Assembly (NCBI RefSeq): GCF_905220415.1
Contig: NC_059561.1
Location: 2,620,001-2,684,000 of the forward strand
Length of the DNA stretch: 64,000 nt
From: Colias croceus
Lineage: Eukaryota > Arthropoda > Insecta > Lepidoptera > Pieridae
Direction of reading: 5' to 3'
The position numbers and the translations under genes were made by a program. A model generated the notes under the pieces. That model was not told the origin of the DNA and made no database searches. It worked only from the letters and a program-made list of their open reading frames with translations. Below are positions 55,967 through 64,000 of the stretch, in pieces. Every line of letters starts with the position of its first letter. Position 1 is the first letter of the stretch.

Positions 55967-57139
55967 CACACACATTTGCAGTCTCTACAGTGTGACTGTC
56001 AAAACAATCATTTTGTATGGAGTGTCCGGGGTGTGGTATTGTCACCGACGTTTGATAAGTGTACAATCTTGTTGTATGTCAAATTATAGCTTAAAGGAGT
56101 CGATATATCCAGACGTACATGTCCCCAAATTACACTGCAATTAAATTAATAATAATATACTATGTAAACGATGTAAGAGATATAAGAATATCAAAACATA
56201 GGCTTAGGTGTTGTAAATAATATTTAATGTTGTTATTTGTTATTCAAATTTGTTTAAACTTCAATGATTTTCATTTAAATGTCCTAAACAACAGAATACA
56301 TCTTCAGTAACGTTCAAAATCTTTCAATAAACATAACGATCACATAAAAGATACTTTATTATTACAAAAGCGTAAAAGCTGTTGAAATTTTATATTACCC
56401 GTGTATTGATCGGAATGTTTACATCTCCCGACGGTACGATTGCGCGACGATATCGCATGTAAACAGACCAATTTTAACGATACGTTTAATTTGAAACGAA
56501 GTGCGGCTATGAAATTGGAAGGAATGAGCGATAAATAAAATAATAATAAAGGTAACTTTATATTAATTGTAATTTGTGCAATGGCACTTGAAAATGAAAC
56601 TTGAAATATAAATTTACACAATTACTGGTATCTGCTATGACTTGACACACAATTATTGCAAGCCTTTTTTAATATTAAAATTGAATCAACGTTATATTCA
56701 AAAATAAAACTTAATTAATAATTATTAATAATTGAGCAGTCTCACTCACATAACTTTAAAGTATGCAGCGCAACACTATACCTCGATACATGTTATTGAG
56801 ATGATGAGATATTATATTTAACACAATAATAATGTTTCGTACAATATATTAGCGGTTTTCCAAGATTATCGAATTCAAGCAAACAAACGAATAACCAAGT
56901 ATTATATTATATAATTATACGAAGGTTCACATTATCAGCATATTTATACAAACATAAAAAAATATGTAAAATCGCGCATTCAATAGCCCAACGGAACGAC
57001 TGTACAAACGCTACTTTATTAAATTCAACCCCCTTATTGGGAGTTTTCTCAATGTCCTGTCGAAAGTTGCTGTAACAACCACAGATTTGTATTGGACAAG
57101 ATACCGCATATAATGAAACAGAATTAATGATATTTAAAA
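55967..57139. other. Intergenic, no feature seen
   Basis: AT-rich. Several frames under 100 codons have no family resemblance. Confidence 0.35.
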
Positions 57140-57366
57140 AATTGAAAACGACCCAAGCGCGAGTCGAACTCGCGTACCGAGCACAGAACTACCGAGGGTT
57201 CTGTACAAACATCTTTTATAAATGTTGTAACTTTAAATTTATGCTTTTCGCAATTTTTCCTTTATCTGTGCTATACGATGTTTTTTCGTACAAAATTTCA
57301 AAATTCTGTGTTCACGGGGAGTGTACGTTTTGATTCCTTTCGACCCTTCGATTGTCGAAAATTTTC
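57140..57366 (-). repeat. Dispersed repeat, reversed copy
   Basis: Minus-strand relative of 1190-1613 and 13100-13436: starts with GAAAACGACCCAAGCGCGAG on the plus strand and runs to ATTGTCGAAAATTTTCAGCA. It abuts the MITE at 57371. Confidence 0.55.
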
Positions 57367-57370
57367 AGCA

Positions 57371-57640
57371 ACAAGTGATAACTGCGTTAAAAACAACCGA
57401 CTTCAAACTTGCACTTGCAACATTTACAAATACAGACAAAAATGCTCATAAAATAAAAACTACTGGGCCTATCCGAATAAAATTTTTATGGGACCAATTC
57501 GACACCATCCCGCATCGAAAAAGAAAAGAATCACGTAAATCAGTTCAGAAACCTCGGAGTAATCGGTGTACATACATAAAAAATATAAAAAAACATACCG
57601 GCCGAATTGATAACCTCCTCCTTTTTTTTGAAGTCGGTTA
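57371..57640 (+). mobile_element. MITE-like element, CCGACTTCAAA termini, copy 4
   Basis: Same orientation as 18022-18290, starts ACAAGTGATAACTGCG and ends GAAGTCGGTTAA. It keeps the shared open frame. Confidence 0.8.
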
Positions 57641-58274
57641 AAAACGAGTATCTTCTGCCAACGCACGAAATCAGCGTTGGTTATTAGTTTGATTTTTTTC
57701 ACAGCTTCAAGAGACCGCAGACTTAAATATTCGATATTACAATAGCGTATTTTCTATTAATTTGTTAAATGCGGTATCTAGTAAACTTTATTTCTATTGT
57801 AGCTACAACGCGGGAAGATTTAAAATGCTCTCAATGTCTTGTAAAGCGTATTGAGCCAACGTATGTTACATTTATCTGTGCTTCTATTGTTATAGCATGC
57901 TTATTCTTGTTTATAGTGTACTAATTTATTATTATTATTATAACATTTATAATGTTTATTTTAAAACAATATTGAATGTTGGTGGAAGAGGAAGTTGAGG
58001 ATCGTTCCAAAGTAATACAATAATGAGAAAATTACATACTTTAGTTAAGTAAACATTTTCTTAGTGCCTAGCTACTTAGATCATTTAATGATCTAAGCCT
58101 AGCTAGGTATATAATATACATATAGTGATATTTATGATAGATCCTTTTTTAGATTCTAGCAATGTAGATTATTTCTAAATAACTGACTGTTTTAATCAAT
58201 ATCTGACCTCTGTATAAATAACAGTAATAACACGATACAATTTAAATAAAATCCTTAGTTACTTCATAAATAAT
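57641..58274. other. Intergenic, no feature seen
   Basis: A short palindrome CTTAGATCATTTAATGATCTAAG lies at about 58075-58097. Nothing else recognised. Confidence 0.4.
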
Positions 58275-58455
58275 ATTTTAAATGCGAAAGTAACTCTGTC
58301 TGTCGGTCTATCTGTCTCTTTTTCACACTTAAACCAATGAACCGATTTGAATAAAATTTTGTACAGAGATAGTTTGAAACCTGAAAAAGGACATAAGATA
58401 GGTTTTATCCCAGAAATCCCATGGGAAAGGGAACTAGGTCCTAGGGAACTAGGTA
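58275..58455 (+). mobile_element. Truncated Helitron-like copy
   Basis: Contains AATGCGAAAGTAACTCTGTC and GGTTTTATCCCAGAAATCCC of the 53028-53249 family. The GC hairpin end is lost. Confidence 0.6.
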
Positions 58456-59415
58456 GGTCTAAATTTTACCAATCACTGATTTTGATAAGGAATGTTGAAA
58501 TTGAAATACGACATACACGATAGAAACAACAATAATTAATAAAGTAAGGACATAATTTTCCCGTCACTGATTACTGTAATTATTAGAAAACAATTTTCAT
58601 GTCTCATCCAATTATATACTCGTAAAAGTAATATGTATAACGAAAGAATAATAAATATTCGGTAATGTTAAAAATGATACATTGTAAAATTTTATCTACC
58701 CCCTCTTGATTAATTACAAATATTATTCTTGATAAGTAGAATAAAGAAGCTTATCCCTTTATCAGGAATAAGTTAATCTCATACATATTTATATTATTTC
58801 AGAGTGTCATTATGTTTAATACATATTATGTGTATTATATATAAATCGGTAATTGAGTAAAAGTTACCACTTACCTATATTTTATGTTTAATTTTACGTG
58901 CCGAACCTTGGTTAACATCAGAGAATACTTACTTTAATTTAATGAAATTACAATAAAACACTTATTCATAACTACCTAACGCAAACTCAATATTTATATT
59001 TTACAATACAATACAATACAATTTACAATATTTATACTTTGCGCAAAACAAAGAGAATACAAATATTACGTGGCGCAAACTATAATGACGCACACGCGAA
59101 AGCCACCACAAACAAGCTGAAAACAAGAAGGTAGAATAAAAATATTTTTTTTCAGCTACCTTCATTAATGTATCGAACGAATATCGCATTCGCACTTTGT
59201 GTTCGTTTTAAAATGTAAATGTTATATCAAATTTAATGAAAATTATAAACACTTTTTGTACATTTTTTTTTGTAAATTTGGTGACTCATCGTTTTTGAAG
59301 CCTAATTACCAGATTGTATATTGATAAATTAATTTATTATTTATCCTGTACTATGTAGGTACCTACTATCTGTAAAAACGATGATTTAGTCCCATTCACA
59401 CTAATAATAATTATG
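58456..59415. other. Intergenic, no feature seen
   Basis: AT-rich with a short ACAAT simple repeat near 59003-59023. No gene. Confidence 0.35.
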
Positions 59416-61680
59416 AAATGAAATGAAATGAAATGAAAATTTATTTGTTTAAATTGTGGTTACAAAGTCCTTACAATAAATTTCATGTCCGCACAATTCG
59501 CCAAGAAATTGGCATACAAATATTTATATTATGCTTATTTAATTTTATAATTAAACTAATTAACGTAAATTATTATTATTTAAACAATATATTATTTACA
59601 TTAGTTCATTAGATCATTTTAAATTATACCTAGTATAGTAATATCACAATTTTATTTATTACAAGTTGATTATTATTATTATTATTTTTTTACTACAAAT
59701 CAATTAAATTTATACAAATAATTACAATATTATGTCATTATTTTGATTTTTGAAAAAATTCTTTTAAGTCATAATAACATTTTTCAATTAGCCAGGCTTT
59801 TAAACGCTTTTTAAAAATATTAAATGGCAAGTCCCTCAAAGATTTGGGAATTTCGTTGAATATATTATGTATACACATAACAGATGCATTTTTTTGGTAT
59901 AAGGCCGTACGGCATTTAGGCATCAGCAGCCTTGTAGGGTCTCTATTGCCAAGTTGATATCCTTCTTTTGCAGATCTAAACAAATCCTTATGCTTCTTAG
60001 CAAAAATACAAGATTCTAGGATGTACAAACCAGTTAATGTTAATAGTTTGCATTTTTTGAAGAGTGGTCGGCAAGAGTCCATTGGGGACGCATTACAGAG
60101 AGCCCTAACACATTTCTTTTGTCCAATAAAGACACCCTTTACATTCGTTGAGTTTCCCCAAAACAGTATACCATATCTTAGCACGGACGCAACGTAAGCA
60201 TGATATGCTGTCAGGGCAGCTTCATACGAAATCGTTTTTCTTAGTTTTCTTAGGGCAAATACGAACTGGTTAATTTTAGTACAGATTATTTCACAGTGTA
60301 ACTTCCAGTTTAAATGCTCGTCAATTAGTACCCCGAGAAACTTTGTACTATCTACTTGCTTTATTTGTTTGTCATTGTATTCTAGATTTATGCTAATTTT
60401 ATTTGTCTGATAATTAGAAAATTGTATAAATTTTGTTTTCGTCATATTGGGTGTCAAATCATTACTCTCAAGCCATGTCATAATAGAATTTAATGTATTG
60501 TTCAATGTCATGTTAAAGTCAGAATCTTTTTGATTGTCAGGAATTGTGAAACATATGTCATCAGCAAATAATGCACAATTATAATTCGTCACGTTTGGTA
60601 AATCATTAATATAAATTAGAAATAGTAAAGGTCCTAACATGCTTCCTTGTGGTACACCACACGTATTATACTCATAAGCTGATTTATACTGCGTCATTTC
60701 ATGTTTTTGATTTAAATTTGAGATTTCTACACACTGTTTTCTTCCGGATAAGTAACTCTTGATTAAGTCATAGGCAATGCCTCTGATTCCATATTGTTCG
60801 CACTTATTCAATAATATGTCATGGTTAACCACATCGAATGCCTTTGTCAAATCAAAAAATATTGATATTACAGACGTCTTTTTATCAATGCTCTCAGTTA
60901 TACTTTTTAACACGGAAAATATAGACATCTCTGTGGATTTGTTTTTTTGGAAACCACTTTGTTGTGAACTTATAACATTATTTTTTAGAAAGAACGTTGA
61001 TAATCTTTTGTATATAGCCTTTTCAAAGATTTTTGCAAATATAGAAATTAAAGTAATGGGGCGATAATTGTTAATCTCGCTCCGATTTCCTCTTTTGTGT
61101 AAGGGTCTTATCACTGATAGCTTCAGCATTTCTGGAAATATACCTTGATCGAAACATTTATTTAAAATATTTTCCAGAACATGTGCTATATACTCTTTAC
61201 ATTCCTTGAGTATAGTAGTACAGATAGAGTCATAGCCAACAGCTCTTGTATTTTTGAGTGACTGAATAATATTTAAGATTTCTGTTATGGAAGTAGGAGC
61301 AATAAAGATACTTTTACTGACTGGGTTGATATTATTTTTATAATTTTTATTAATAGGTCCTGTACTTGAGTTGATTTTATTTTTAGTAATATTTATAAAA
61401 TAGTCATTAAATTTATTAGCAATAATCATAGGTTCATTCATGTCAATATTATCTATATTAAGTTTGTCAATGCATGTTTTCAGTATATTATTATTACTAT
61501 TATTTTTTATTACATCCCAGGTAGCTTTTATTTTATTATTCGAAAGTTTAATATATTTCTCATTCAATGTTCTTTTAGAATAGTCTATACAGTTTTTTAA
61601 AATCTTGCAGTATTTCCTATACTTCATTTTAATTTCCTGAGCTTTGTTTTTATAATATTGAAATCTAAGTTGTCTTTTTT
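59416..61680 (-). mobile_element. 5'-truncated LINE 2
   Basis: Non-LTR retrotransposon on the minus strand. Its 3' end is marked by a simple CATTT repeat (read as GAAATGAAATGAAATG on the plus strand at 59416-59438) after about 300 bases of 3' UTR. The body is truncated at about 61680, where a Helitron-like fragment begins. The microsatellite tail instead of poly(A) is typical of the CR1 group and differs from LINE 1. Confidence 0.88.
59738..61627 (-). CDS. LINE 2 reverse transcriptase, partial
   Basis: A 629-codon frame without stops from the ATG at 61627. The frame is also open upstream to about 61680 (RFQYYKNKAQEIK), so the ATG is internal and the true N terminus, including any endonuclease, is missing. 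RT motifs are in order: NTRAVGYDSI, SVIRPLHKRG and NNYRPITLIS, motif A FFDLTKAFDVVNHD, GVPQGSMLGPLLF, and FADD near residue 352, then the thumb FLGVLIDEHLNW. It would reverse-transcribe its own RNA. The intact frame suggests a young copy, and it is not closely similar to LINE 1. Confidence 0.92.
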   Translation of the reverse strand: MKYRKYCKILKNCIDYSKRTLNEKYIKLSNNKIKATWDVIKNNSNNNILKTCIDKLNIDNIDMNEPMIIANKFNDYFINITKNKINSSTGPINKNYKNNINPVSKSIFIAPTSITEILNIIQSLKNTRAVGYDSICTTILKECKEYIAHVLENILNKCFDQGIFPEMLKLSVIRPLHKRGNRSEINNYRPITLISIFAKIFEKAIYKRLSTFFLKNNVISSQQSGFQKNKSTEMSIFSVLKSITESIDKKTSVISIFFDLTKAFDVVNHDILLNKCEQYGIRGIAYDLIKSYLSGRKQCVEISNLNQKHEMTQYKSAYEYNTCGVPQGSMLGPLLFLIYINDLPNVTNYNCALFADDICFTIPDNQKDSDFNMTLNNTLNSIMTWLESNDLTPNMTKTKFIQFSNYQTNKISINLEYNDKQIKQVDSTKFLGVLIDEHLNWKLHCEIICTKINQFVFALRKLRKTISYEAALTAYHAYVASVLRYGILFWGNSTNVKGVFIGQKKCVRALCNASPMDSCRPLFKKCKLLTLTGLYILESCIFAKKHKDLFRSAKEGYQLGNRDPTRLLMPKCRTALYQKNASVMCIHNIFNEIPKSLRDLPFNIFKKRLKAWLIEKCYYDLKEFFQKSK

Positions 61681-61682
61681 AT

Positions 61683-62130
61683 ATTACCATCATCACTACA
61701 TAGTACTTATAAAACAAAGTCACTATCTTTAAAACTACGCAACGGATTTGATGCGTTTTTTTGGTTGGACTAAAGCAAAGGGGGCGCAGGACTTAGAAAA
61801 TTTTTGATGGAGTTGGTGTCATTATAACACCTTTTTTTTCTCTAAAATCAAAAATTGCCGAGATATTCGCCCTCAAAGATTGATGGTTTTCATTAGGTTA
61901 GGTTAGGTTAGGTTTCTTAAAAAAAAAAAACTACACAGAAATAGCTTCGCGGGGCTCCGTCGACGCGCAAAAAAAATGTTTTTCACTTCGTATCAAAAAT
62001 TTTCTAAGTCCTTACTTTGCGCCCCCTTTGCTTTAGGCGGACCTGTTTTTTTAATAGAAAGAGTGATTCAAGAGGAAGGTTTTACTTTATAATTTTTAGC
62101 GGTCGGAGCTACGGGCGGCAAGCTAGTAGA
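61683..62130 (+). mobile_element. Helitron-like fragment split by a MITE
   Basis: 61683-61769 (CATCACTACATAGTACTTAT, AACTACGCAACGGATTTG) and 62037-62130 (AGTGATTCAAGAGGAAGG, ending GGGCGGCAAG then CTAG) match the fragments at 30946-31110 and 31175-31220. The MITE at 61770-62036 separates the two halves. Confidence 0.7.
61770..62036. mobile_element. MITE carrying (TTAGG)4
   Basis: Inverted ends CTAAAGCAAAGGGGGCGCAG and TGCGCCCCCTTTGCTTTAG, with about 40 bp of imperfect pairing continuing to AGAAAATTTTTGA. Four perfect TTAGG units, the insect telomere repeat sequence, lie inside at 61893-61912. Confidence 0.8.
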
Positions 62131-62152
62131 TAATAAGTTACAAACTATCAGC

Positions 62153-62240
62153 TCTAATAACTCAGCCCCCGGAATCACAGACACATAAGAAAATCTATTG
62201 TGTCGTGGTCAGATCGGGCCGCTCGGGGCTCAATGGGTTA
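62153..62240. repeat. 85 bp dispersed repeat, second copy
   Basis: Reverse complement of 10097-10184, ending GGGGCTCAATGGGTTAA. Confidence 0.65.
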
Positions 62241-63928
62241 ATTATATGTTTTTGTTACAGGGCCCCAATAACCCAAGTCCGTCCCTGGCACAAGGTTTAT
62301 ATGGCGAAACGTAACGTCGTGTAAGTGATTAAGATAGCTAATGAACGAAATCCCACAGCCCTCAGTTAAACGGTTATGAAGGTAACTGCTTCGTTAAGGG
62401 AATTTCGGCTCCATTACTTTCATGGGATGGTATGTGATTTGTAGGCGTAGTATGTTTGCGGCTTTGGAATTATAGTGTTTAGGGACTATTTATATGGAGG
62501 TGATGAAGGCATGGTGGCTTTGGAATTATAGTGTTTAGGGTTATTTATATAGTGGTTAAATTAAAATCAATCACTGTGCGAGAGGGAGAGGGTTCGATAG
62601 ATACGCATTAACAAAAATTATGATAATATTATTTCTGATCTTTTTAAGGTGCTAGCTTTTGTTTTTTTTTTTACACTAAATATCGGTACTGTGGTAGTTT
62701 ACTAGCATTCTAAATTTAGTTATTTAACATACATTTATTATCTCACATTCCGTATCTGTAGTAAAAATAGCCCAAGATTAAAAGATAATATGGATTAAAA
62801 GATATTATGTGGACAGGTACCCCGCAAAGGCTTTCTTATCTCACAAATTTCCTCTACGGTTGGAAGATACCTACGGTTAATTATTTTTCTTATCGAGTAG
62901 AGGCTGCACATTCTTATCATGCATATTGTATCTGCCACATGATAGATAAGAAAAAGGTAATACATATAGTATAATACATTTAGTCGTCTAGCAGTGGTCT
63001 CTTTCTTGATATTCAGATTTAGCATTAGCTAAGAATTCAAAATGTAGGACAAAATTTATAGTTTAAGAAAATGTATTTTATGTTGTCCTTCAACTACCTA
63101 GTTAGTTAACCAGTCTCTTGGAACTTTCCTTTCAGATATAATTTGAAACGTTATTTTATTGAATTTCTAACGAGACAATTAATTAATATTATTTCTAAAG
63201 TCTTTACAGAATTTAAATCAGGATTATAGTTAAAATCTTTCGTATAAAATATACAAATTAATAATCGCGTTTTGCGATATTCGTTAGTTAGTATTGAAAC
63301 TGTTTTCGAAAATTCGCTATTATTAATAATTCTATTAAGTTTTACAATATTATTTACAATTTCTAGTTATATAGTTGTTAAGAGAGTGATCTAGTTTACT
63401 AGTAATCATCAACACCATGCTTTATTTGATTTTACTGGGCTAGTCTATAATGTATCTACTGGTTTACTGGCTCTAGGTCTATACTCGCCAATTGCTACGT
63501 CATAACTTTCTTAAATAACGTCTGTGGTAGCTACAATAAATCCATTTTAATGTAATGAAGGGTTTGATAATTACTGATTTTTGTTGAAAAGTTACGATTG
63601 TATTAAATAGTCGATTTATCGAAGAATGATCTACGACACATGCTATAAGGCGTAACGCTTTTTTGCACAAATTAATACGGGTAAAACCGCAGGACTCAGT
63701 TATTATATACGCATGTATTTTAAGACGTATCTCTTGATTTCCATGTTGCAAATCCAAGAAAGCCAATTATCTAAATTCGCCTCAATAACTTTGATTGAAA
63801 ACCATCTGCCATAGCTAACTTCGGTCTCCTAGGGAATATAATGTTTGGAGCAAGTCGTCAACGAATTTGTTAAATGAAATGGGACGGACTGTATTGAAAT
63901 AGGGCCCCAAATGATTAGTATTATTTTT
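62241..63928. other. Intergenic, short tandem duplication only
   Basis: GGCTTTGGAATTATAGTGTT is repeated about 56 bases apart (62461 and 62517) with the following TTATTTATAT, a small tandem duplication. No gene recognised in the remainder. Confidence 0.45.
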
Positions 63929-64000
63929 AACTAGCTTCCGCCCGCGACTCCGTCCGCGCGGATGTAGGTCTTCGCGTGGATGGTTATTTCTCCATTTTGA
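63929..64000 (-). mobile_element. Helitron-like copy, runs off the window
   Basis: CTAG at 63932-63935 with CTTCCGCCCGCGACTCCGTC hairpin. The rest matches 49805-49879 in reverse (TTCGCGTGGATGGTTATTTC). Cut by the window edge. Confidence 0.7.

Noticed and set aside
61893..61912. Telomere or subtelomere from TTAGG repeats
   Set aside because: Only four units, bounded by a TIR element in the middle of ordinary sequence.

Overview
The window is nuclear DNA from an insect, almost certainly a moth or butterfly. It is AT-rich, genes have short exons with GT-AG introns, and the interspersed repeats have the look of lepidopteran SINEs, LINEs and short non-autonomous Helitrons. No bacterial operon, CRISPR array, rRNA or functional tRNA was seen.

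The core, about 4.1-48.7 kb, is a tandem cluster of UDP-glycosyltransferase (UGT) genes, all on the minus strand. Seven genes look complete: 7039-12306, 17242-19607, 20688-23625, 26049-30198, 32978-35966, 41782-43978 and 45452-48694. Each has four coding exons with the same intron phases (0, 1, 2) and predicts 516-521 residues. Exon 1 holds the signal peptide and acceptor-binding half with the catalytic His. Exons 2 and 3 hold the UDP-sugar half with the UGT signature. Exon 4 holds the membrane anchor and a KxKxx ER-retrieval tail. Two broken relatives also occur: a three-exon pseudogene at 4093-5993 and an exon-4 relic at about 15402-15690. From memory of the family the proteins most resemble the lepidopteran UGT33 group, which conjugates xenobiotics and plant compounds; the family number is an inference.

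The cluster grew by tandem duplication. Genes 4 and 5 (20.6-25.3 kb and 26.0-31.9 kb) are a recent pair that still align through introns and upstream DNA, so each gives the empty site for the other's insertions. Genes 6 and 7 (32.5-36.0 and 41.5-44.0 kb) are a second pair, now separated by a LINE and Helitron-like copies.

The flanks (1-4.0 kb and 48.7-64 kb) hold no convincing host gene apart from a 31-codon THAP-like N-terminal fragment at 55871. They are mostly repeats: a 1.45 kb near-perfect palindrome with TTAA junctions (2333-3784), a 440 bp foldback, an hAT-type element with an 8 bp target duplication (12733-13747, inside the cluster), two 5'-truncated LINEs with long reverse-transcriptase ORFs (37.3-39.9 kb plus, 59.4-61.7 kb minus), a degenerate 133 bp tandem array (53.9-54.65 kb), several TIR elements, and many Helitron-like copies that begin TCTATAC and end in a GC hairpin followed by CTAG.
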